Source: an uncultured Bacilli bacterium (GTDB taxonomy: Bacteria; Bacillota_I; Bacilli_A; RF39; UBA660). Taken from it: a stretch of DNA of 5,126 bases. Shown here piece after piece: positions 1 to 5,126 of the stretch. The first letter of the stretch is position 1. Each line of letters starts with the position of its first letter. The stretch covers positions 1 to 5,126 of the forward strand of contig CAKOLD010000049.1 in NCBI GenBank assembly GCA_934096015.1. The letters are read 5' to 3'. The translations under genes were made by a program, and so were the position numbers. The notes under the pieces are model-generated. The model searched no databases. It was not told the DNA's origin and worked only from the letters and a program-made list of their open reading frames with translations.

Positions 1-1
1 T

Positions 2-346
2 TACAGTTTAGAAGATAGACCTGGCGGAGGAGTTAATTTAATTCCAGATGCAGAAATGTGTAAACCATTATTAGATCCATTAGAAGAAATGTTAAAATGG
101 AAACCATATCAAAATTTATTAGCAAAATTAGTAAAAAGATTTACTGGTAAAAGCGTTGATTTGGTTTTAAGAGAGAGTGTTGAAGAAACTTTATATGAAA
201 TATTAACAGAACAATTTGATGGAGTATCAAAAATAGAAATAGCGGATATAATAGGCTGTATAAATGAACTTGCTGAGTGTTTTAAAGAAGAATGCGATAG
301 AGCTAGAAAAAGAGCAAAAGAGAGCAAGCGATTAAAAAAAATATAG
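2..346 (+). CDS. Hypothetical protein, C-terminal part (5' end outside window)
   Basis: I do not recognise this protein. The reading frame is open from the left edge to a TAG at 344-346, giving about 114 visible residues. An internal ATG lies at 56-58, but the nearest Shine-Dalgarno-like GGAGGAG (26-32) is 23 bases upstream, too far to serve it, and the residues before it (EDRPGGGVNLIPDAE) read as normal protein, so I treat the gene as truncated by the window edge. The visible part has a Gly-Pro-rich patch, then alternating acidic and basic, probably helical stretches, and it ends in a strongly basic tail rich in Lys and Arg (about the last 20 residues). There is no signal peptide, membrane segment or catalytic motif that I can name. 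It uses codons such as GGC, GCG and AGC a little more than the genes to its right, which might hint at a different history, but the sample is small. A terminator-like hairpin follows immediately, so it appears to end its own transcript and is not clearly in an operon with the next gene. Confidence 0.6.
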   Translation, partial: YSLEDRPGGGVNLIPDAEMCKPLLDPLEEMLKWKPYQNLLAKLVKRFTGKSVDLVLRESVEETLYEILTEQFDGVSKIEIADIIGCINELAECFKEECDRARKRAKESKRLKKI

Positions 347-365
347 AGACGTAGGTCTTTTTTTT
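345..365 (+). terminator. Short intrinsic terminator after the partial gene
   Basis: AGAC (347-350) and GTCT (355-358) form a four-pair stem around a GTAG loop. It can be extended by G346-U359 and A345-U360. A run of eight T follows (358-365). The hairpin starts at the stop codon of the upstream gene, where a terminator would be expected. The stem is short and has only two G-C pairs, so termination may be partial and some read-through into the downstream gene is possible. Confidence 0.5.
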
Positions 366-367
366 AG

Positions 368-373
368 TATAAT
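368..373 (+). promoter_or_regulatory. Candidate -10 box (TATAAT) for the ligD-like gene
   Basis: A perfect TATAAT lies three bases after the terminator T-run and 37 bases before the ATG at 411. This gives a plausible start of transcription near 380 and a 5' leader of about 30 bases. I see no convincing TTGACA-like -35 box at 16-18 bases spacing (that region is AGAGAC, inside the terminator stem), and no TG extension. In such AT-rich DNA a TATAAT can occur by chance, but its position is right. Confidence 0.4.
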
Positions 374-400
374 TTATTTTAGAACAATTAAACTAATACT

Positions 401-405
401 GAGGT
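401..405 (+). promoter_or_regulatory. Ribosome binding site GAGGT for the ligD-like gene
   Basis: GAGGT sits five bases before the ATG at 411 and complements the 16S rRNA 3' end. It supports this ATG as the start, although the first ~30 encoded residues are a Lys/Asn-rich extension before the conserved domain. Confidence 0.75.
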
Positions 406-410
406 AATTT

Positions 411-1763
411 ATGAATAATTTAAATCAGTATAATAATAAGAGAAATTTTAATAAAACAAAAGAACCAATTGGAAGAGTTAATAAAAAAAGTAATAAAAAG
501 TTGAAATTTGTAATCCAACATCATATTGCTAGAAAGGATCATTACGATTTTCGCTTAGAATTTGATGGAGTTTTAAAAAGTTGGGCTGTTCCTAAAGGAC
601 CTTCTTTTAATACTAGTGATAAAAGATTAGCAGTAAAAGTAGAGGATCATCCTTTTAATTATAAAGATTTTGAAGGAATTATTCCTGAAGGGGAGTACGG
701 AGCAGGAACTGTAATGATTTTTGATTGTGGTTATTATGAATTAAATAGTAAGTATAAAGATTTTAAAAATGGTCCTTTAAAATTTACTTTATATGGACAA
801 CGTTTTAAGGGAAAATATACTTTAATAAAGTATAAAGAGAATAATTGGCTTTTGATTAAAGAGAAAGATAAATTTGTTAGTAAGAAAAAAATTACTTCTT
901 ATAAAACTAGTATAAAAACAAAACGAACAATGAGTCAAATAAAAAAAGATAATTTAACTAAAGTTAATATTACAAGTCCAGATAAAATTATTAAAGGTAA
1001 GATAACTAAACAAGATATAGTTTCTTATTATTTAAAAGTGTTTGATAAAATGTTTCCTTATTTAGATAATAGGTTAATAAGTACTAAAATGTGTCCTAAC
1101 AATAAAGAGTGTTTTTTTAAAAAGCATTTTAGTTCTTTGAAGTTTTTAAAAAAGACTAAATTAAAAACCACTAATGATAAAAATGATTTTTATTACGTTA
1201 ATGATTTAAATGGATTAATGGAATTAGTACAAAATAATAATTATGAAATTCATATTTGGGGTAGTAAGGCAAATAAGATTAATGCACCAGATATAATGGT
1301 TTTTGATTTAGATCCTGATGAAAAATTATCTTTAGATAAGTTAAGAATTGGTGTTAGAGATTTAAAGAAAATTTTAAATAAATTAGGTTTAAAATCTTAT
1401 TTGAAAACTAGTGGAGGAAAAGGGTATCATATTTTGATTCCTTTTAAAGAAAAAATTAGCTGGAAAAAATTTACTATGATTGCTAAAAATATTGCATCTT
1501 TAATGGAAAATAAATATCCAGAAAAATATACTAGTAATATGAGGAAGAGTGAACGAACTAATAAGATATATATTGACTGGGTAAGAAATACAAAAGGAGC
1601 TACTTTTGTTGCTCCTTATTCTTTAAAAATTAAAAATAAAATTACTGTATCTTTACCTATAAAATGGAGTGAACTAGATAAAATTAAACCTGATGAAATA
1701 ACTATAGAAAAATGTTTAAAAAAAATAAAAAATAAAAATCCTTGGGAAGATTTTTTTGATTAG
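411..1763 (+). CDS. ligD: LigD-type end-joining protein: 3'-phosphoesterase plus polymerase domains, no ligase domain
   Basis: Known family role: LigD processes double-strand break ends in bacterial non-homologous end joining with Ku; the phosphoesterase (PE) removes 3' phosphates or ribonucleotides and the polymerase (POL) fills gaps, preferring ribonucleotides. Seen here (450 aa): a basic tail at 1-30; PE at about 31-150 with H38, H44, D46 and R48 (HYDFR), SWAVPKGPS at 57-65, R72, VEDH at 77-80 (H80) and PEGEYGAG at 92-99, matching the Mn-binding and catalytic set of Pseudomonas LigD; a Lys-rich linker at about 150-185; POL at about 186-447 with FDLDP (D299, D301), SGGKGYH at 334-340 and IDWVRN at 388-393 (D389), completing the three metal-binding Asp. 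All key residues are present, so both domains should be active. The ATP-dependent ligase domain, with its KxDG nucleotidyl lysine motif, is absent; it normally lies between PE and POL in PE-LIG-POL proteins. Ku is not in the window. A GAGGT site precedes the start. The gene converges on the chaperonin gene and overlaps it by four bases. The family call is very secure; joining partners are inferred. Confidence 0.95.
   Translation: MNNLNQYNNKRNFNKTKEPIGRVNKKSNKKLKFVIQHHIARKDHYDFRLEFDGVLKSWAVPKGPSFNTSDKRLAVKVEDHPFNYKDFEGIIPEGEYGAGTVMIFDCGYYELNSKYKDFKNGPLKFTLYGQRFKGKYTLIKYKENNWLLIKEKDKFVSKKKITSYKTSIKTKRTMSQIKKDNLTKVNITSPDKIIKGKITKQDIVSYYLKVFDKMFPYLDNRLISTKMCPNNKECFFKKHFSSLKFLKKTKLKTTNDKNDFYYVNDLNGLMELVQNNNYEIHIWGSKANKINAPDIMVFDLDPDEKLSLDKLRIGVRDLKKILNKLGLKSYLKTSGGKGYHILIPFKEKISWKKFTMIAKNIASLMENKYPEKYTSNMRKSERTNKIYIDWVRNTKGATFVAPYSLKIKNKITVSLPIKWSELDKIKPDEITIEKCLKKIKNKNPWEDFFD
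1718..1755 (-). terminator. Intrinsic terminator for the chaperonin operon, inside the ligD-like 3' end
   Basis: The hairpin lies at 1734-1755. The arms AAAAAT/ATTTTT and CTT/AAG enclose a GGG (CCC on the minus strand) triloop, with one bulged base (C1740 or C1741). On the minus strand it begins five bases past the chaperonin stop and is followed by runs of 5, 6 and 8 T separated by single A (down to 1718), a good release tract. Only one G-C pair lies in the stem, so it may be weak. On the plus strand the same hairpin is followed by T through 1757, just before the ligD-like stop codon at 1761-1763, so it could act in both directions. The overlap with coding sequence is forced by the convergent gene overlap. 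Stability was judged by eye. Confidence 0.45.
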
Positions 1764-3262
1764 TAAGTATAATCATCGTAATTTTTATTTTTATTGTCAA
1801 TCGTATCGTTTATAACTAAAGAGTTAGTAGTTAATAATAAGCTTGCAATGCTAACAGCATTTTTAAGAGCGTTAGTAACTACTAAGTAAGGGTCTTTTAT
1901 ACCAGTATTATTAGTTGTTTCATACTCGTTAGTTATAATGTTTAATACGATGGTAAAGTTTGAATTAATGTATTTAGTTAAAACTTCGTCATAATTTATT
2001 CCAGAATTATAACATAGTTGTTTTACTGGTGAATGTAAGGCTTCTTTTAAAATTTTTAAACCGTAGGTGTCATCTTTTAATTGATAAGCAATTTTTAGTA
2101 AAGTGGCGCCTGCTCCTATTAAAATTCCACTATTTAGTGTATTAACAGCACATAATGCATCAGTAAATCTCATTTGTTTTTCACGCCTTTCTAATGATGT
2201 TTTGCCACCAACTAATATTTCAGCTGTTCCATTTTCCAACATAGCTATTTTTTCTTCTATATCACTTTTGTTATCATCTAATTCTTTTTTTAAATTAGTT
2301 ATTCTTTTATTGATTGAATTATTTTTTTTGAAACTAATACATGTTAAATTTTCATATATGTTAATATTGTTAACAGTATTAAAGAATTTATTATCTAAAA
2401 TTGATTTTAAGTCATCCCAAAATTCTTCTTGTTTAATGCCATACATGGGAGCTTTTAATAATATGATTTTTAATTTATGATCTAAATATAGTGATAAAAC
2501 TTCGTTAATTAGTTCATCAATGTAATCTTCTGCTATAATAATTAAACTTTTATTTTCATCTTTAATAATATTTAGGTAATTAGATATTTCTTTAATATCA
2601 AAAAGTTCTTTTTTTTGTAATAAAATATATGGATTATTAAAACTTAATATTTTTTGTTTTTTAAAATATGGAGATGCTAATAGAGTTTCGAAAGAATACC
2701 CATTATAGTAATTAACTATAGTTTTTTCAGTTTTTCCTTCTTTAATTTCAATGGCTTCTTTATATTTTATTTTTTTAAATACATTACTTATTGTATCAGC
2801 TATTTCATGATCGTTAGAGGAGTTAAAAGCAACTAAATTAATGTCTTTTTCATTAATTTCTAAACGTTCTTTTTCTAGAAGTTTTAAAATTGTATTTAAG
2901 GCATTTTCTAATTCTTGTTTTATAATCATAGGATTTATACCGTTTTCGATTAATTCTCTACCTTTATTAAAAATACTTTCTAATAATACTAGAGTAGTAG
3001 TTGTACCATCACCAACGTCTTCATTTGTTTTTATACTACTTTCTTTTGCTAGTTTTAAGATGCAATTTACAATATTATCATCACTTTCAATGGCTTCGGC
3101 AATAGTTACACCATCATTTGTAATAAAAGGGCTAAACATTGCTTGATCTATAATAACATTGTGTCCTTTAGGACCAAGTGTTCCTTTTACTGGCTCACAT
3201 AATAGTTTTATGGCTTCATTAATTTTTAATTTTAAATTATCTCCATAAATAACTTTTTTCAT
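1760..3262 (-). CDS. groEL: Divergent GroEL-like (Hsp60) chaperonin
   Basis: Group I chaperonins are cytosolic double rings that fold proteins in an ATP-driven chamber capped by GroES. Seen here (500 aa, versus about 540-548 usually): N-terminal equatorial domain with TLGPKG at 28-33, D50 and GDGTTT at 84-89 (D85); hinge NSSND at 147-151; apical domain at about 188-345 with SPYF at 197-200 and IIAED at 242-246; C-terminal equatorial domain with D368 (the ATP-hydrolysis Asp, D398 in E. coli), GAG at 383-385 and GIKDP at 454-458 (D457, equivalent to D495). Differences from E. coli by hand alignment: GGG is GAG, ITKDG is ITNDG, R197 and E386 are T193 and S356, the apical domain is about 20 residues shorter near 300-315, and there is no GGM tail; it ends in Asn/Asp/Tyr-rich sequence. 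ATPase activity is therefore likely, but ring allostery and GroES coupling are uncertain. The start overlaps the stop of the DUF4130 gene by one base (TAATG) with only a weak GAG upstream, so translation probably depends on coupling. No groES is in the window. It could be the housekeeping copy of a fast-evolving lineage or a specialised paralogue. Confidence 0.9.
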   Translation of the reverse strand: MKKVIYGDNLKLKINEAIKLLCEPVKGTLGPKGHNVIIDQAMFSPFITNDGVTIAEAIESDDNIVNCILKLAKESSIKTNEDVGDGTTTTLVLLESIFNKGRELIENGINPMIIKQELENALNTILKLLEKERLEINEKDINLVAFNSSNDHEIADTISNVFKKIKYKEAIEIKEGKTEKTIVNYYNGYSFETLLASPYFKKQKILSFNNPYILLQKKELFDIKEISNYLNIIKDENKSLIIIAEDYIDELINEVLSLYLDHKLKIILLKAPMYGIKQEEFWDDLKSILDNKFFNTVNNINIYENLTCISFKKNNSINKRITNLKKELDDNKSDIEEKIAMLENGTAEILVGGKTSLERREKQMRFTDALCAVNTLNSGILIGAGATLLKIAYQLKDDTYGLKILKEALHSPVKQLCYNSGINYDEVLTKYINSNFTIVLNIITNEYETTNNTGIKDPYLVVTNALKNAVSIASLLLTTNSLVINDTIDNKNKNYDDYTY

Positions 3263-3984
3263 TATATATCACTCATTTCTACTAAATATTTCCAATATCT
3301 TTTTGGCATAAAATTTCTTCGGCATTTTTCATTAGTTCTATTTTCAATTCCTACGGTGTTATAAAATAGTTTCCATAAGTCTTGATAATTATCTTTTTTT
3401 ATATCAAGATTTAAATCAATGTTGTTTTTTATAATAAAATCTTTTTTGTTATAAAAGCTAGATATATTTCTTTTAACATCTTTTATAATCCAATATTCAT
3501 TTTTTAATCTTTTTTTAAAGTGTATAGAAAGTAATTCTAATATATTATTTTCTGGACTTATTTCTGCATATAATATGTTGTTTGTTTCTTTAAATCTGAC
3601 AAAACCTTTATATTTATGTGTTTCATTTTTAACATATTTTACTATTTTTAAGGCTCTATTAATGCATTTTAAGTTTCGCATATTAAAGATTTTATTTTTA
3701 TATTTAATGGCATTTATGTAAAAGTAATAAATAATTAGTTCTTTATTAGGGTCACTAGATAAAAAGATATAATATAGTGTTGAATAAATAGGAAAGGTTG
3801 TTTTTTTAATAATATAATAATGAATATTACTATTATTTATGTTAAGTTTAATTGTTTTTTCAAAGAGGGATGGTGAATAATATTTATTTTTTATATTATA
3901 GGGTTTAATTTTTTTATTTGTTAAATAATCAATTAAGTTTAATAAACCCGTAAAAGTATTATCATAAATAAAAACATATTCCAT
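3262..3984 (-). CDS. DUF4130/TIGR03915-type putative DNA repair protein
   Basis: This family is recognised by sequence and context and has no established biochemical activity that I know of. It is named as putative DNA repair because it regularly sits beside the radical SAM family TIGR03916, and because a related DUF4130 domain is fused to uracil-DNA glycosylase-like (UdgX-type) domains in other bacteria. Seen here (240 aa): the N-terminal YVFIYDNTFTGLL signature at 3-15; a weakly conserved, Tyr/Lys/Asn-rich middle; a conserved block at 121-185 (KGFVRF at 126-131, LYAEISPENN at 138-147, HF at 155-156, WIIKDVKR at 165-172); and the C-terminal signature QDLWKLF at 201-207 followed by IENR at 213-216 and RRNFMPKRYWKYL at 222-234. 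Length is close to the family norm. It is cytosolic, with no signal peptide or membrane segment. It starts one base inside the upstream stop (TAATG) with a GAGGT seven bases before the ATG, and its own stop overlaps the chaperonin start the same way. The likely role is partner or DNA-binding subunit of the radical SAM protein; this is inferred. Confidence 0.9.
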   Translation of the reverse strand: MEYVFIYDNTFTGLLNLIDYLTNKKIKPYNIKNKYYSPSLFEKTIKLNINNSNIHYYIIKKTTFPIYSTLYYIFLSSDPNKELIIYYFYINAIKYKNKIFNMRNLKCINRALKIVKYVKNETHKYKGFVRFKETNNILYAEISPENNILELLSIHFKKRLKNEYWIIKDVKRNISSFYNKKDFIIKNNIDLNLDIKKDNYQDLWKLFYNTVGIENRTNEKCRRNFMPKRYWKYLVEMSDI

Positions 3985-5126
3985 TAGAATAACCTCAATT
4001 GCTGATAAGTAGTAGTTGGAGCATTGGTTTCCAAAACTAAATTTGTTTCTATAAATTTGCCGTTAAAATATTTTTCGTTTATGAAGTATTGGTTATTGCA
4101 GGTTATAAAATATTGTGCTCGTTTTAAAACAATTCCCATCTTCTTAAGATCTTTAAAGGTAATGTTAAAGTTTTTTCGGTTTTTAATAATTCTTTTTGCA
4201 CTAGTTACTCCTATTCCTGGAACTTTTAATAAATCTTCATAACTGCAAGTATTAATTTCTTTTGGAAAAAGATTTAAATGTCTTAAAGCCCAATCGGCCT
4301 TAGGATCAATTAATAAATTAAAGTTTGGATGACTTTGATCTAGCAAATCACTAACTTTATAACCATAAAATCTTAGTAGCCAATCAGCTTGATATAATCT
4401 ATTTTCTCTTTTAAGTGGAGGTACTTTTAAAGTTGGTAATAGTTTATCATTATTAACAGAGATATAAGCAGAGTAAAAAACTCGTTTTAAGTCAAAGTTT
4501 TTGTACATGAATTCACTTTTGTTCATTATGTCGTAATCACTTTCTTTAGAAGCTCCTATAATCATTTGAGTACTCTGTCCAGCAGGAACAAATGCATTGT
4601 TTTGTTCTTTTTTTATGAAGTTCATAGCATCTAATACTGTATCTTCTTTTTTGTTAGGAGCAAGAAGTTTAAGTGAGTTATCACTTGGAAGTTCTATGTT
4701 AGCACTCATACGGTCTACTAAAGATCCTAGTTTTTTTATTAAATATTTACTTGATCCTGGTATGCATTTGGCATGAATATAACCTCCAAAATGATATTTT
4801 TTTCTTAAAAGAGTAATGGTTTTAATCATTAATTCCATTGTGTAATCAGGACTTTTTAATATTCCACTAGAAAGAAATAAACCTTCAATATAATTTCTTT
4901 TATAAAAATTAATTGTTAATTCACATATTTCTTCAGGGGTAAAGATAGCTCTTTTAACGTTATTTGATTTTCTATTAATACAGTATTTGCAATCAAAAAT
5001 GCAACAGTTTGTCATAAGTATTTTTAACAGTGATATGCATCTTCCATCTTTTGAAAAAGAGTGGCAAATTCCGCTATAACTTGTATTTCCAATTTTAGAA
5101 TCATTATTTCTTCTTTTGCTACCACT
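3984..5126 (-). CDS. Putative DNA repair/modification radical SAM protein, TIGR03916-like (5' end outside window)
   Basis: Radical SAM enzymes use a [4Fe-4S] cluster to cleave S-adenosylmethionine into a reactive radical. This family is predicted to act on DNA; its substrate is not known to me. The frame stays open to the right edge and upstream residues match the family (SGSKR at visible residues 1-5, GICHSF at 19-24, DGRCISLLKIL at 27-37), so the ATG at 5015-5013 is internal and the true start lies beyond the window. Of 380 visible residues: the cluster motif CX3CX2C is C42, C46, C49; two further cysteines, C21 and C30, precede it; EGLFLSSG at 81-88 follows; PAGQSTQMIIGAS at about 181-193 is probably part of the SAM-binding barrel; a helix-hairpin-helix DNA-binding motif lies at about 295-319 (LLKVPGIGVTSAKRII). 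The protein ends in QLRLF, which resembles a sliding-clamp-binding peptide. It is the first visible gene of the three-gene operon and overlaps the DUF4130 start by one base. Only a short N-terminal part (perhaps 20-40 residues) should be missing. Confidence 0.93.
   Translation of the reverse strand, partial: SGSKRRNNDSKIGNTSYSGICHSFSKDGRCISLLKILMTNCCIFDCKYCINRKSNNVKRAIFTPEEICELTINFYKRNYIEGLFLSSGILKSPDYTMELMIKTITLLRKKYHFGGYIHAKCIPGSSKYLIKKLGSLVDRMSANIELPSDNSLKLLAPNKKEDTVLDAMNFIKKEQNNAFVPAGQSTQMIIGASKESDYDIMNKSEFMYKNFDLKRVFYSAYISVNNDKLLPTLKVPPLKRENRLYQADWLLRFYGYKVSDLLDQSHPNFNLLIDPKADWALRHLNLFPKEINTCSYEDLLKVPGIGVTSAKRIIKNRKNFNITFKDLKKMGIVLKRAQYFITCNNQYFINEKYFNGKFIETNLVLETNAPTTTYQQLRLF
3992..3996 (-). 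promoter_or_regulatory. Ribosome binding site GAGGT for the DUF4130 gene
   Basis: On the minus strand GAGGT lies seven bases before the ATG (3984-3982), inside the last codons of the radical SAM gene. It fixes the start and shows that the coupled junction has its own initiation signal, unlike the next junction down (chaperonin start), where only a weak GAG is visible. Confidence 0.7.

Noticed and set aside
56..58. ATG as the start of the leftmost gene
   Set aside because: The frame is open to the window edge with protein-like sequence, and the GGAGGAG at 26-32 is too far away to serve this ATG; a gene truncated by the window edge is more likely.
109..327. Minus-strand open frame opposite the leftmost gene
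   Set aside because: It could look like a small hydrophobic protein, but the opposite frame is longer, runs off the edge and is followed by a terminator, so this is probably a shadow.
1715..1760. Poly-A/poly-T tracts as a slippage or frameshift site in the ligD-like gene
   Set aside because: The conserved C-terminal NPWEDF-type ending is in frame after the tract, so no frameshift is needed; the tracts are better explained by the terminator.
2103..2480. Plus-strand open frame antisense to the chaperonin gene (also 2841-3146)
   Set aside because: Hydrophobic Ser/Leu/Ile-rich translations typical of the complement of an AT-rich gene; no ribosome binding site or family resemblance, and fully covered by a well-supported chaperonin gene.
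4024..4242. Plus-strand open frame antisense to the radical SAM gene
   Set aside because: Lies wholly within a confidently identified gene on the other strand and resembles no protein I know.
5013..5015. ATG as the start of the radical SAM gene
   Set aside because: Thirty-seven open codons upstream contain family-specific SGSKR, GICHSF and DGRC segments, so this Met is internal.
411..5126. Mycoplasma-type code with UGA read as tryptophan
   Set aside because: Conserved tryptophans, including W58 of the ligD-like protein, use TGG, and no in-frame TGA interrupts conserved domains.

Overview
The window is very AT-rich and tightly packed, with short intergenic gaps, overlapping genes and GAGGT-type ribosome binding sites. 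This points to a low-GC Firmicutes (Bacilli-like) or Mycoplasmatota-relative bacterium, possibly an uncultured host-associated lineage. That placement is inference from composition and gene content only. Conserved tryptophans, such as W58 of the LigD-like protein, are encoded by TGG, and the genes end in TAG or TAA, so nothing suggests the Mycoplasma UGA=Trp code.

Layout: (1) positions 2-346, + strand, the 3' end of an unrecognised gene that runs off the left edge. (2) 347-410, a 64-base gap holding a small intrinsic terminator, a TATAAT -10 box directly after its T-run, and a GAGGT ribosome binding site. (3) 411-1763, + strand, a LigD-type end-joining protein made of a 3'-phosphoesterase domain joined directly to an archaeo-eukaryotic primase-like polymerase domain, with no ligase domain. 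(4) 1760-5126, - strand, three genes read right to left: a radical SAM protein of the putative DNA repair/modification family (TIGR03916-like, 5' end beyond the window), its usual partner of the DUF4130/TIGR03915 family, and a divergent, shortened GroEL-like chaperonin. Both internal junctions are TAATG one-base overlaps, so the three genes look like one translationally coupled operon. This operon and the ligD-like gene converge and overlap by four bases at their stop codons.

The main theme is DNA repair. The LigD-like protein would trim and fill broken ends in non-homologous end joining. The radical SAM/DUF4130 pair is a recurrent but functionally uncharacterised putative DNA repair pair, and here the radical SAM protein ends in a sequence that looks like a sliding-clamp-binding peptide. 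The unexpected member is the chaperonin. It keeps most of the Hsp60 ATPase core but has lost several canonical features, has no groES beside it in the window, and is coupled to the repair pair.

No stretch longer than about 70 bases lacks a gene. No tRNA, rRNA, CRISPR array, insertion sequence or obvious long repeat was seen.
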